A stretch of 33,782 bases of DNA from Phycisphaerae bacterium (GCA_016782865.1 JADHXR010000085.1:1-33782), one strand, 5' to 3'. Positions 17,610 through 26,660 are shown, counted from the first letter of the stretch. Numbers and translations: made by a program. Notes: a model not told the origin generated them from the letters alone.

Positions 17610-18422
17610 ATGTCACAGTTGCCGTTTGGTGTCGATCCGATTCGCTTGTTTAGTGATTACATGAAGGTCACGGGCGTTCCGGCCCCGGTGCCGGAGCGAG
17701 GGGCTGATCCCAGACTGTCCGGAAAAAAACTCGGCGTCGTCAACGGCGCATCGTGGATCAGCCTCTGGTCGACCTACTTCGGCAAGACCATGCTGCCGGG
17801 CGTTAAGATCATCAACGTGGGCAACGAGGCCGTGCAACTGAACTTCATGCAGGCCCACAGTCAGGGGCTTGCCTGTCCTCCACAAATCAACATCGACCTC
17901 TTCTGCAGGTATGCGAGAGATCTGTATGATCTGCATAGGGTCGATGCCGTTATGATATCGTGCTCGACGATGAATCGAGCGTTTAGAGAAGTCAGCGAGA
18001 CAATGAAGCCGCTGGGCGTTCCCGTCGTTCAGATTGACGAAGCGATGATGGAGCGCGCCGTGAGCGCCGAGGGCAGGATCCTTGTCGTCGCCACACATGG
18101 TCCCACGGTCAAGAGCACGCGGGCATTACTCCAGGAGACCGCCGATCGACTGGGCAAGAAGGTCGATTTCGTAGGGGCAACCGTCGAAGAGGCCTTTGAA
18201 CTGCTGGGCCAGGGCAAGATCGCCGAACACAATCAGGCCATTGCTGAGACAATCCGCGACGTTCAAAGCCGGGATCAGGTTGATGTCGTGGTTCTGGCTC
18301 AGTTGTCAATGTCGGTGTTTTCATTTAGCTTCCCCGAGCCTGTGCAGGGGTTCGGTGTTCCTGTGTTGAACAGCGGCCAGAGTGGTTTTGCCCGGGCCGG
18401 TGAGATTCTCAGACAGCAATGA
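17610..18422 (+). CDS. Asp/Glu racemase superfamily enzyme with one catalytic-type cysteine
   Basis: 270 residues, cytoplasmic, no signal peptide. 'KLGVVNGASWISLW' starts the first Rossmann-like domain, and 'VMISCSTMNRAF' (Cys118) is the first catalytic cysteine loop. The second loop, where racemases carry a second Cys, here reads 'VVLAQLSMSVF' (about 227-237) with no Cys. One-Cys members of this superfamily, such as arylmalonate decarboxylase, do not racemise by the two-base mechanism, so decarboxylation, isomerisation or C-C cleavage is possible. AGGAG precedes the ATG, and the gene starts 11 bases after the transketolase, ending the operon. The substrate is unknown but probably derives from the imported compound. 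Confidence 0.82.
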   Translation: MSQLPFGVDPIRLFSDYMKVTGVPAPVPERGADPRLSGKKLGVVNGASWISLWSTYFGKTMLPGVKIINVGNEAVQLNFMQAHSQGLACPPQINIDLFCRYARDLYDLHRVDAVMISCSTMNRAFREVSETMKPLGVPVVQIDEAMMERAVSAEGRILVVATHGPTVKSTRALLQETADRLGKKVDFVGATVEEAFELLGQGKIAEHNQAIAETIRDVQSRDQVDVVVLAQLSMSVFSFSFPEPVQGFGVPVLNSGQSGFARAGEILRQQ

Positions 18423-18439
18423 AATGTAATCGAACACAG

Positions 18440-18540
18440 CGCAGCCTTTGGCCACAGCCAAGAAGATGAAACCACAAATGAACACGAACAACCACCAAAT
18501 CGAAACCGCGGATTAGCGCGGATTTTCGCGGATTGAGTAT
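18440..18540. repeat. Interspersed repeat-type intergenic sequence
   Basis: The gap between the racemase-like gene and the glycosidase contains 'ACCACAAATGAACACGAACA' followed by three short units CGCGGATT (18507, 18517 and 18527 region). Similar CCGCGGATT/CCGCAGATT strings occur at 23990-24000. Such strings are frequent between genes in planctomycete-like assemblies. No hairpin terminator and no gene are visible. Confidence 0.5.
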
Positions 18541-18643
18541 TCCGTATAAGATATTCTCTCATAATGAATTAGAGAACAAGCTTTGGAAGAACACGCGCAA
18601 GAAATGAGAAGATGAAGGATTGTATTACGAAGGGGAGATAGAC

Positions 18644-20335
18644 ATGATCATAAACGAGCATCTTAACCATTCTGCCAAATACCGAGTGAGCACTTTGGCA
18701 ACCATCATCACATGCCTTACGGCCTTCAGCGCATCATTGATGGCGAACCAGGCCGTGGACAGGTTCGGCTTCTTTGAGACAAGCTTCAAGGCAACGGGCA
18801 GATACGTAAATCCGTACAAGGACTTGCAGGCATCGGCGGTCATTCGGCGCCCGGATGGGACAAGACGCACGCTTGGTCTTTTCTGGGACGGAGCCGATGT
18901 CTGGAAATTGCGCATCAGCCCCGATCTCCTCGGCGAGTGGCGGTTCAATGTGCGTTCTGCCGATGAAGGCTTGAACGGACAGACAGGGCAATTTACGTGT
19001 GTCCCGTCACGGCGAAAGGGGAGCATCCAGCCCATGCCGGGGTATGCGCATCACTTTGCGTATCAGGACGGGACGCCGTTTCTGTTCTGGGGTGACACCG
19101 CATGGGCCTTGTACCAGGACGAAGTATCTGAGAAGCTCAATCGCGAGGCCGTATACCACTATATCGACGAGCGCGCCGGCCAGGGCATCAATGTCATGCA
19201 CTCCATGCTCTTGCAGGAGGCCGGTTGGGGAAATCGTGGCGGCGATCCGTTCGACAGCATGGCACGGGAGACCCTGAACCCCGCCTACTGGCAGGAAATC
19301 GACGTCAGGCTGCGATATCTGAACGACAAAGGGATCATTGGCGGTCTGGTGCCGGCCTGGGGCGATAAGCGCAAGACAGAGCCGTTCGCCTGGCGGCTAT
19401 TCCCGGGCCTGGAGGCGAGGAAACGGTATGCCCGCTATATTGCGTCGAGATACGGCGCCTATGATGTGTACTTCATCGTCTCCGGCGAGTGGCACGCCGA
19501 AATCAGAACGCGGCCCAATGTCACCGAGCAGGCCATCCGCGCCGAGTTCATCGAAATAGGCAACGCACTGCACGAATCGGACGCTCACAATCGCATGGTT
19601 GGGATTCATCCGATGACCCAGCAGGGAAGCGTGCGCGAATTCAACAGGGCCAAATGGATGAGCTTCGGCGATTATCAGCAGAACTACCGCAGCCTGCACG
19701 CGCGCATTCTTGAATCCCGCCCGTATCCGGGGCCGATTGTCAATTCGGAATACGGTTACTTCCTGCGTGATTCGGACTTTGACGGCGAAGTTGATAAAAA
19801 CAACAGCTTTAGCGCCGAGGCCATGCGGCACGCAACGTGGGACATCGTTATGGCCGGCGGCTACACCGTCACGGGATACGGCACGACGTACATGGGGGGC
19901 AATCGCGACAAGGGACCGTTCAACGTGGACGATCCGCGCAACGATATTTGGGAACGTCAGTACCGCGTGGCTCAGTCCTTCCTGAGCGGTCTTGACTGGT
20001 GGAAGCTGCAGCCGCATGACGATTGGATTAGTTACGCGACGCCGCGTTCATCCGACCGCAACGTTCGCTTGGCCTCACGCACGCTGCTGGGGCCGCCCAA
20101 AACAACCTACTGGTTGTTGGCTGAGCCGGGCAAACACTACGTGGCATATCTGCGGGGCTTGAAGGGCAAAGTCACCATCGATTTCGGTCCCGGCGCCGCC
20201 GGCGTTGACAAGGTTCGCCTGCTCAACCCGCGGACCGGCGAGACGAGGAGCATCAATCAAGGAACGATCGTCAGAGATCGGTTCGAATGGTCGGCTCCTG
20301 ACACGGAAGACTGGGTGCTTCATCTGAGTAATTGA
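18644..20335 (+). CDS. Secreted DUF4038 / GH140-like glycoside hydrolase
   Basis: 563 residues. A signal peptide ('LATIITCLTAFSASLMA') precedes a DUF5060-type beta-sandwich ('FETSFKATGRYVNPYKDLQA'), then a TIM-barrel DUF4038 domain that opens with 'GTPFLFWGDTAWALY' and carries acidic residues in ISASGEW-like context at E282 ('VSGEWHAE') and at E369 ('VNSEYGY'), the likely catalytic pair. A C-terminal beta domain ('KTTYWLLAEPGKHYVAYLRG') ends with 'DTEDWVLHL'. GH140 is the family founded by a Bacteroides apiosidase that acts on rhamnogalacturonan-II; many DUF4038 proteins have other or unknown targets. ATG 18644 is preceded by AGGGGAG; an upstream TTG at 18620 is unlikely. It is convergent with the next gene, with stops 12 bases apart. 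Apiosidase activity is plausible but unproven. Confidence 0.88.
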   Translation: MIINEHLNHSAKYRVSTLATIITCLTAFSASLMANQAVDRFGFFETSFKATGRYVNPYKDLQASAVIRRPDGTRRTLGLFWDGADVWKLRISPDLLGEWRFNVRSADEGLNGQTGQFTCVPSRRKGSIQPMPGYAHHFAYQDGTPFLFWGDTAWALYQDEVSEKLNREAVYHYIDERAGQGINVMHSMLLQEAGWGNRGGDPFDSMARETLNPAYWQEIDVRLRYLNDKGIIGGLVPAWGDKRKTEPFAWRLFPGLEARKRYARYIASRYGAYDVYFIVSGEWHAEIRTRPNVTEQAIRAEFIEIGNALHESDAHNRMVGIHPMTQQGSVREFNRAKWMSFGDYQQNYRSLHARILESRPYPGPIVNSEYGYFLRDSDFDGEVDKNNSFSAEAMRHATWDIVMAGGYTVTGYGTTYMGGNRDKGPFNVDDPRNDIWERQYRVAQSFLSGLDWWKLQPHDDWISYATPRSSDRNVRLASRTLLGPPKTTYWLLAEPGKHYVAYLRGLKGKVTIDFGPGAAGVDKVRLLNPRTGETRSINQGTIVRDRFEWSAPDTEDWVLHLSN

Positions 20336-20347
20336 GTAGTCCATTGT

Positions 20348-23300
20348 CTACCGAACAGCCGCCCACGGCAACGTAGCCGGGTCCAGGCCAAGATCGTCGG
20401 TGACCAGGATAGCGTCAATCAAAGCGGCGTCTTCGCGTTTGGCGATTTCCAGCCTGTACTCGCCCGCCGCCAGCGTCCAGTTGACAACCTCGCCGTCATG
20501 GTCGCTGCTGTGGACCTCGTCCCAAACCCATTGGCTCCCGGGCTCTATGTCATTGAACATTACCCACCCGGTGCCGGGCTGGTCGGGGTCTTCGTGCGTC
20601 TGACTTTCGGCGCCCACTATCCGGACCCAGAAGGAGTCATCCGTGACGGTTGGGGCTATGACCCGGGCCACGATCTTGTAGACTCCCGCCTCGGCGGTGA
20701 AGTCATAGCTGAGCACCCAATCAACCCCTGGCGCAGCGTCACCCTCGCTGCCGTCGCCGTTATTCGAGCCGATGTGCGTGGCGCCAGACGAGGTCGCATC
20801 GCGATGAGTCCGCCAGAGCGACCCGATTACATCGGCTGCTTCGGCCTCGAATATGCTGTTCGTTCGCTTCGGCAGCGGCGCCGGACGCTCGGGATACAGG
20901 GCGATGTCGTCGAAGAACATCTTGCCCGAACCGCCGGGTTGGGGATTGTTCTTGTCGCCTGTGCCGATAGCGATGCTGTCGACGTCGGTCAGGTTGACGC
21001 CCTGATCGGCGAACTGCTGCAGGTCGATCCGCCACTCGGTCCAGGTGTCTATCTGCGTTGCCGCCGGATCATCGTGAAGCACCACGCCGGACGTGCCGTT
21101 GCTGTTGGCTATCGCCGCGTACATCGGCTCGGCACTGTTGCTGAGCAGGCCGATATCCTGCGATTGCCATTGTCCCGTGACCGTGCCTGTGGTCTGGACG
21201 CCGGAGAATACGGCCTCACATGTCACGCCGGAATTGTGGCTTGTCAGCGCCAAACCGATGTAAACGGTTGGACCCATCGAGATGGCCGGCCGCCACACCA
21301 TCGGAGTCCAAGCCGTGCCGTTGCTCGAGTAGGAGCCTCGGAAGTTGCCCGTGACGTCGCGCTCTATCTTCACCCAGTATGGTGCCGCAATTGCCATTTG
21401 CTCGGGCGTTGCTACCAGAGTCGGGCTCGAATCGCTCGTAGCGCTGCCCCCTGTGGCCGTCCGGCCCTGGAACCTGCAACCGTTAGTGGGTGTGCCGTCG
21501 GCATTGGTGGGCGTGATATACACCGCCGAGAACACCGAGCCGGCATCGAGTGTCTCGCGAATCATCACGCCGGCCTTCGCCCAGACGTCGGTAAGCTCGA
21601 CGCTCTCGACCCTTGCGATGATCGAGCCGACACCTGTGAGCTGCTTGTAGACGTAGTGGAACTGATCGGCCTGGTTCCATATATCGGCGCCCTCGGCGGT
21701 GACCGTAAAGGTTCCGACCGGACCTTCGGTGAAGCTGCCCACGGCGCCAGGATAGCCTCTGAACCAGATCGACAATTCACCCACGCCCCTTGCAGTCCAG
21801 TCCCGCTGAGAGTCCAGCGTTCTGCTTGTCTCCGAATAATTCAATGCACCCTGCTTATTATTGTTGTAGGAAAGCGGCATTGACTGTGAGCCGCCGTGAA
21901 CGATGGTCTGCTCGGTGAACGAGGCTGTGGTCTCATCGCCTACAGCAGCACCGGTGCCGTTACCACCGAAGAAATCCGGCGTACCGGGCACGCCAAAGCC
22001 GAGCCCATCGTGCCAGGTAAACCATATCTGGTTCTCGGCCGCGTCGTAGCTCTCAAAATCCTCGACGACAAGAGATTCGATCGTCGTAAAGTTCCATATC
22101 TCGCCCGGCCACATTGCAGGCGTCTCAGTGTCATTTACCTCATCGACCCGCCAGAAATAGGTCTTGCCGAGATCGAGGGACAGCGGACCATGGCTGGCAT
22201 CCGCCACGGTTGTCACCGGCGCCGTGCCGTCCACCACAGCCTGCGCATCGTCGCTCAAGTACACATCGTGCGTAGCTGCTTGCCTTCCCGCTTTCCAGGC
22301 AATGTCCAAATCCAGGGGCACATCAAGCGAGCCGGAAGCCGGATCGGGTTCGCTCGCCTGGACCGGTATCGACAGGAAACGCACCTCGGCCAGGCCAAAC
22401 TGCGGCAGCAGACCTGCCCAGTTGCTGTTGGCCGTGAGCCGGACGAACTTCGCGCCCACTCCGCCCATGTCGATTGTCGTGTTGTGTGCATAGATAGCTG
22501 AGCCATCTGCCCGCGCGAACTCATGCGCCGTCCCCAACGTCACGAAGTCGGCGCCGTCGCCGGAATACTCGATCGCAACGTCCTGAAATCCCAGCCCGAT
22601 CACCGGCTCCAGACTCTCGTTGGAATTCCACACCCACATTTCATGGAGATTGTGAACGCTGTCGAACTCGAACAATATCCACGCCGGCTGCGGGGCCGCA
22701 ACATCGCTAAGCCACATGCTGCCCGCGCCCTGGTTTCCGTGGAGCAGGCCGGTGCTGTCAAGACCGAAGCCGTTCACGGTGTTTTCGGGCCCCTTGTCCA
22801 CTGAGTTGCTCGACGCCGTCGCCGTGACATTTTGAATCGTATATGCAAACAGTTCTGTCGTAAAGCTCCAGACCGTACCGTCGAATACAGTCCCGTCCGG
22901 CGTGACCTCGTCGACGCGCCAGTAGTAAGTCGTGTCGAACTCGAGTCGCTGGGGCACTGTATAGCTGCTCGGCGTCTGAGTGATCGCGCCAACTCCATTG
23001 CTGACGTCGTCGATGTTCTCGCTGAAGTAAAGTTTGTGGCCGTTGATTGGCGAAGCCAGATCTCCCGCCGTCCAACTAAGGACTGCGTCTCGCGCCACAT
23101 CGGTCGCCATGTTAGCCGGGACTGGAGCGAAAGCCGTGCCGGGAAGGACTGCCGCAGCGTTTCGGTAGTCGTCATCTGTGGGCACATAGCCAGCGTCATC
23201 GGTCCACACGAAGACATCCCAGAACACGGTCTCCTCACCCTGCCTGTGAAAGATGTACATCGAGTTTTCACCATCTTGAAGCTCCTTTTCGCTTCCTTGG

Positions 23301-23806
23301 TCATTCCCCCACCAATCCCAAACGTTATCCGTTGCCTCAAAAATTCGGTCATCTTCGTTGGTGAACGGCGGCGCCGAATCCCCTCCGGGAAAGGGTGGGC
23401 CGGTGGGGATCGCCGGGTCGCCCGGGTCTCCTTCGACGAGCATATAATCCGACGTATTGCCTGGATTCAAAACGCGCGCCCAGAAATGCCAGGTACCGCC
23501 AGTGCCGCCGGCCGTGCTGATATCGAACGTCCAGCGAATCATGCCGCCGGCCCCGCCTGAGCGGGTGACCGCCTGGCCGAACGCACCGGCCTCGTCAACG
23601 ACCGGGTAATACGTATCGTTGTCGGGATTGCGTTCGTCAAATTCCTCGGCTTCGAACCATATCTGATGGCCGCCGCCGTAGCCGGAAATCTTGAAGTTTT
23701 TCACGGCATGGACCTGCGCTGCCGGCAGCAGTAATGCGACGAGAACGCCCAATGTGATTAGTTTTGCCCCATTCGACAGGCTCAGGGCTGGCTTTCTGTG
23801 AGACAT
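20348..23806 (-). CDS. Large secreted multidomain carbohydrate-binding-type protein
   Basis: 1152 residues. The signal peptide ends near 'LLLPAAQVHA'. Domains in order: a CBM-like beta-sandwich ('HQIWFEAEEFDERN', about 45-215); an Ig/Fn3-like unit with 'TTYYWRVDEVTPDGTVFDGT'; an F5/8 type C (discoidin) domain from 'NVTATASSNSVDKGPENTVN' to about 475; a second 'KTYFWRVDEVND' unit; a 'VEDFESYDAAENQIWFTWHD' domain containing a DUF1349-like insert ('GVMIRETLDAGSVFSAVYIT'); and a final CBM-like domain ('IFEAEAADVIG'). No catalytic domain or sorting tag is recognised, so binding or adhesion to polysaccharide is the likely role. ATG 23806 is preceded by AAGGAGGA. Residues 6-14 of the signal peptide come from an interspersed repeat. 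Confidence 0.85.
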   Translation of the reverse strand: MSHRKPALSLSNGAKLITLGVLVALLLPAAQVHAVKNFKISGYGGGHQIWFEAEEFDERNPDNDTYYPVVDEAGAFGQAVTRSGGAGGMIRWTFDISTAGGTGGTWHFWARVLNPGNTSDYMLVEGDPGDPAIPTGPPFPGGDSAPPFTNEDDRIFEATDNVWDWWGNDQGSEKELQDGENSMYIFHRQGEETVFWDVFVWTDDAGYVPTDDDYRNAAAVLPGTAFAPVPANMATDVARDAVLSWTAGDLASPINGHKLYFSENIDDVSNGVGAITQTPSSYTVPQRLEFDTTYYWRVDEVTPDGTVFDGTVWSFTTELFAYTIQNVTATASSNSVDKGPENTVNGFGLDSTGLLHGNQGAGSMWLSDVAAPQPAWILFEFDSVHNLHEMWVWNSNESLEPVIGLGFQDVAIEYSGDGADFVTLGTAHEFARADGSAIYAHNTTIDMGGVGAKFVRLTANSNWAGLLPQFGLAEVRFLSIPVQASEPDPASGSLDVPLDLDIAWKAGRQAATHDVYLSDDAQAVVDGTAPVTTVADASHGPLSLDLGKTYFWRVDEVNDTETPAMWPGEIWNFTTIESLVVEDFESYDAAENQIWFTWHDGLGFGVPGTPDFFGGNGTGAAVGDETTASFTEQTIVHGGSQSMPLSYNNNKQGALNYSETSRTLDSQRDWTARGVGELSIWFRGYPGAVGSFTEGPVGTFTVTAEGADIWNQADQFHYVYKQLTGVGSIIARVESVELTDVWAKAGVMIRETLDAGSVFSAVYITPTNADGTPTNGCRFQGRTATGGSATSDSSPTLVATPEQMAIAAPYWVKIERDVTGNFRGSYSSNGTAWTPMVWRPAISMGPTVYIGLALTSHNSGVTCEAVFSGVQTTGTVTGQWQSQDIGLLSNSAEPMYAAIANSNGTSGVVLHDDPAATQIDTWTEWRIDLQQFADQGVNLTDVDSIAIGTGDKNNPQPGGSGKMFFDDIALYPERPAPLPKRTNSIFEAEAADVIGSLWRTHRDATSSGATHIGSNNGDGSEGDAAPGVDWVLSYDFTAEAGVYKIVARVIAPTVTDDSFWVRIVGAESQTHEDPDQPGTGWVMFNDIEPGSQWVWDEVHSSDHDGEVVNWTLAAGEYRLEIAKREDAALIDAILVTDDLGLDPATLPWAAVR
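23768..23791. repeat. Palindromic-repeat arm inside a signal peptide
   Basis: CCCATTCGACAGGCTCAGGG and four further bases match the left arm of the repeat at 33478-33522 in 22 of 24 positions. Here it lies in frame in the minus-strand gene and encodes PALSLSNGA within the n-region of the signal peptide. Only one arm of the palindrome is present. Confidence 0.8.
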
Positions 23807-23888
23807 TTTGATTCCTCCTTCAAAAAGATCAAGATTTACAGAACGACCGACAACAATTCGCACTCCGACTTGAGCGCATCAGATTTTA

Positions 23889-23918
23889 TTTATACCAGAT
23901 TAACAACCTCCCCGTCAA
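23889..23918 (-). promoter_or_regulatory. Predicted promoter for the 1152-residue secreted protein
   Basis: On the minus strand TTGACG (23913-23918) and TATAAA (23889-23894) are 18 bases apart, each matching five of six consensus positions. The predicted leader is about 75 bases and includes the AAGGAGGA ribosome site. Confidence 0.55.
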
Positions 23919-23934
23919 GAAAAAACGCCGTGAT

Positions 23935-24003
23935 CAGAGGACAAAGGACAAGGCAAAAGTGAAGAAGGTAGAAGGCAAAAAAACCGCAGATTCCACGGAT
24001 TTC
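23935..24003. repeat. Purine-rich and CCGCAGATT-type intergenic repeat sequence
   Basis: GGACAAAGGACAAGG and AAGAAGGTAGAAGG runs are followed by ACCGCAGATTCCACGGATTT. The layout is similar to the purine-rich start of the island at 10965 and to the CGCGGATT units near 18507. It fills the divergent gap before glgP; no gene is seen. Confidence 0.45.
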
Positions 24004-24058
24004 ACTGACCATGAGAAGGACGATACTGATTTGCGCCACTGTTCGATATGGATATCCA

Positions 24059-24087
24059 TTGACCGCATGCCCGGCGGAGGTTAGACT
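24059..24087 (+). promoter_or_regulatory. Predicted promoter for glgP
   Basis: TTGACC (24059-24064, five of six) and TAGACT (24082-24087, four of six) are 17 bases apart and end about 38 bases before the ATG. This leaves a short leader carrying the AAAGGAAG ribosome site. Confidence 0.5.
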
Positions 24088-24125
24088 GATGCGCAAAATC
24101 GGTGATATGTCGAAAGGAAGCACTT

Positions 24126-26660
24126 ATGTCCACAGACAGGAAGGACCCCTCCAAAGACTCCCGTAAACGCGAGCCGGCTATTGGTGTGCGTACCGGTTCA
24201 CGCGCCGAAGACATCGAGCGGTCATTTCTCGACAACCTGTTCTGCAGTATGGGACGTGTGTTGACGGCCGCCACTCGCAATGAACTGTACACTGCTTTGG
24301 CGCTGACTGTCCGGGACCGTGTGCTCAAGCAGGGTGTCCGGACCCTGGAAGCCTATGCCGAGCAGGATGCACGCGTCGTAGCCTATCTTTCCGCCGAGTT
24401 CCTGCCTGGGCCGCATCTGGCCAACAACCTGCTGAACCTCGGAATCATGGACCAGGCGCGTGAGGCGATGGCCAAACTCGGCGTCAATATAGACGGACTG
24501 TTCGAGCAGGAAGAAGAACCCGGACTCGGCAACGGAGGCCTGGGTCGCCTGGCATCATGCTACCTGGATTCGCTCGCCTCGGACGAGATACCGGCCATCG
24601 GATACGGCATCCGCTATGAGTTCGGCATCTTCGATCAGATTATCCGCGACGGCTGGCAGGTGGAGATAACCGACAAATGGCTCCGCTACGGCAATCCCTG
24701 GGAGATCATGCGACCCGAGCTGGCCTTCGATGTGCCGTTCGGCGGACGAACCGAGAACTGGACAGATGCCGAGTCTCGTCAGCGCGTGCGTTGGATGCCG
24801 GAAACCGTCGTCAAGGGCGTGGCGTACGACACACCCATCTTAGGCTATCGTGTCGGCACCTGTAATCGCCTGCGCCTCTGGAAGGCCGAGGCCGTCGAGT
24901 CATTCGATTTCGCCGCGTTTGACCACGGCGACTATTATCGCGCGGTCGAAGACAAAATGGTTTCCGAGAACATCACCAAGGTTCTGTACCCGAATGACGA
25001 ACACGGCGAAGGCAAAATCCTGAGGCTCCAGCAGCAGTTCTTTTTCGTCACTTGTTCGTTGCAGGACATGATCCGCGTGCACCTGCGGCTGGGCCGGCCC
25101 CTTGACCAGTTCCACACGCGCTGGGCCGCGCAGCTCAATGACACCCACCCGGCCATTGCGGTCCCCGAACTGATGCGTCTGCTTGTTGACGAACACCTGA
25201 TGGACTGGAACACCGCGTGGGAGGTCACGCAAAACACGTTCGCCTACACCAACCATACCCTCTTGCCTGAGGCGCTGGAAACATGGTCCGTTTCGCTGTT
25301 CGGGCGGCTGCTGCCGCGCCACCTGCAGATCATCTACAGCATTAACCATCGATTCCTTCAGCAGGTGCGGGCGCGGTTCCCCAACGATGAAGCGCGTGTA
25401 GGCCGCATGTCGCTCGTCGATGAATCCGGCGAACGGTTCGTGCGGATGGCGAACCTGGCCGCCGTAAGCAGCCATTGTGTCAACGGCGTGGCTGAGCTGC
25501 ACTCCAATCTCCTCAAACGTCACTTGATGCGCGACTTCGCCGAGATGTGGCCTGAAAAATTCTGCAACATCACCAATGGTGTTACCCCGCGGCGTTTCAT
25601 AGCGATCAGCAATCCGCCGCTGGCTCAACTGCTCAACGACCGGGTAGGCGGCGACTGGCTCGGAGACCTCGACCGGCTCCGCAAGCTCGAGGAATTCGCC
25701 GATGATGCCGACTTCCAGCAGCAGTGGCGTGAGGTAAAACACACCGCCAAACGCAGACTCGCCGGGCTTATCGAGCAGCGCGTCGGCATTGCGGTTGACC
25801 CGGCGTCGCTCTTCGACATCCAGGCCAAGCGCATCCACGAATACAAACGGCAACACCTCAACGTGCTCCACATCCTCGCGCTATACCTGCGTCTCAAGCG
25901 CGATCCCCAGGCCGACATACCGGCCAGAACGTTCATCTTCGGCGGCAAGGCCGCACCGGGCTATTTTCTCGCCAAGCTCATAATCAAGCTGATAAACGCC
26001 GTTGCCGATCTCGTCAACAACGACCCGGGCGTCTGCGACCGGCTGAGGGTCGTGTTCTTCCCGGACTACAACGTCAGGAACGCCCAGTCGGTTTGTCCGG
26101 CCGCCGACCTCTCCGAGCAGATCTCTATGGCCGGCAAGGAGGCGTCCGGCACGGGCAATATGAAGTTCTCTCTAAACGGCGCCCTGACCATCGGCACATT
26201 GGACGGCGCAAATGTCGAGATCCGTGAGGAGGTCGGTGGCGACAACTTCTTCCTGTTCGGACTGACGGCAGACCAGGCCCGAGATCTCAAGGCGTGCGGC
26301 TATTATCCGCGGGGTATCTACGAGCAGAATGCGGCTCTGCGCGAGGTGCTGGACTTCATCGCCTCCGGCGCGCTGGTCGGCGGCGACACGGACCTCTTTC
26401 GTCCGCTCGTGGACAACCTCATCGCAAGCGACCCGTTCCTGGTGCTGGCTGATTACCAATCGTACGTCGAATCTCAGACGCAGGTCAGCACGCTCTGGCA
26501 GGATCCGCAGACGTGGACGCGAAGATCCATCATCAACGTTGCACGCATGGGCAAGTTTTCGTCCGACCGATCCATCCGCGATTACTGCCGGCAGGTGTGG
26601 CAGGTCCAACCGATGCACATCAGAATGGAAGCAATCGAGCCGCACGGCCATAGCGGCTAA
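24126..26660 (+). CDS. glgP: Glycogen/maltodextrin phosphorylase
   Basis: 844-residue PLP enzyme (GT35) that phosphorolyses alpha-1,4-glucan to glucose-1-phosphate in the cytoplasm. Hallmarks are 'EPGLGNGGLGRLASCYLDSL' near 135-155, 'QLNDTHPAIAVPELMRLL', 'FCNITNGVTPRRFI' and the PLP-binding segment 'AGKEASGTGNMKFSLNG', with K680 as the Schiff-base lysine. Length agrees with bacterial phosphorylases (about 800-850). ATG 24126 has AAAGGAAG upstream; an earlier in-frame start at 24102 is less likely. No other glycogen gene is nearby. The TAA stop shares its last A with the ATG of the truncated pump gene behind it. Confidence 0.96.
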   Translation: MSTDRKDPSKDSRKREPAIGVRTGSRAEDIERSFLDNLFCSMGRVLTAATRNELYTALALTVRDRVLKQGVRTLEAYAEQDARVVAYLSAEFLPGPHLANNLLNLGIMDQAREAMAKLGVNIDGLFEQEEEPGLGNGGLGRLASCYLDSLASDEIPAIGYGIRYEFGIFDQIIRDGWQVEITDKWLRYGNPWEIMRPELAFDVPFGGRTENWTDAESRQRVRWMPETVVKGVAYDTPILGYRVGTCNRLRLWKAEAVESFDFAAFDHGDYYRAVEDKMVSENITKVLYPNDEHGEGKILRLQQQFFFVTCSLQDMIRVHLRLGRPLDQFHTRWAAQLNDTHPAIAVPELMRLLVDEHLMDWNTAWEVTQNTFAYTNHTLLPEALETWSVSLFGRLLPRHLQIIYSINHRFLQQVRARFPNDEARVGRMSLVDESGERFVRMANLAAVSSHCVNGVAELHSNLLKRHLMRDFAEMWPEKFCNITNGVTPRRFIAISNPPLAQLLNDRVGGDWLGDLDRLRKLEEFADDADFQQQWREVKHTAKRRLAGLIEQRVGIAVDPASLFDIQAKRIHEYKRQHLNVLHILALYLRLKRDPQADIPARTFIFGGKAAPGYFLAKLIIKLINAVADLVNNDPGVCDRLRVVFFPDYNVRNAQSVCPAADLSEQISMAGKEASGTGNMKFSLNGALTIGTLDGANVEIREEVGGDNFFLFGLTADQARDLKACGYYPRGIYEQNAALREVLDFIASGALVGGDTDLFRPLVDNLIASDPFLVLADYQSYVESQTQVSTLWQDPQTWTRRSIINVARMGKFSSDRSIRDYCRQVWQVQPMHIRMEAIEPHGHSG

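Noticed and set aside
20498..21883. Open frame of 461 codons on the plus strand
   Set aside because: It lies fully antisense to the large secreted protein, whose domains are clear; low-complexity Arg/His/Gly-rich composition and no recognisable motif.
24900..25871. Open frame of 323 codons on the minus strand
   Set aside because: Antisense to glycogen phosphorylase, which is complete and conserved there.
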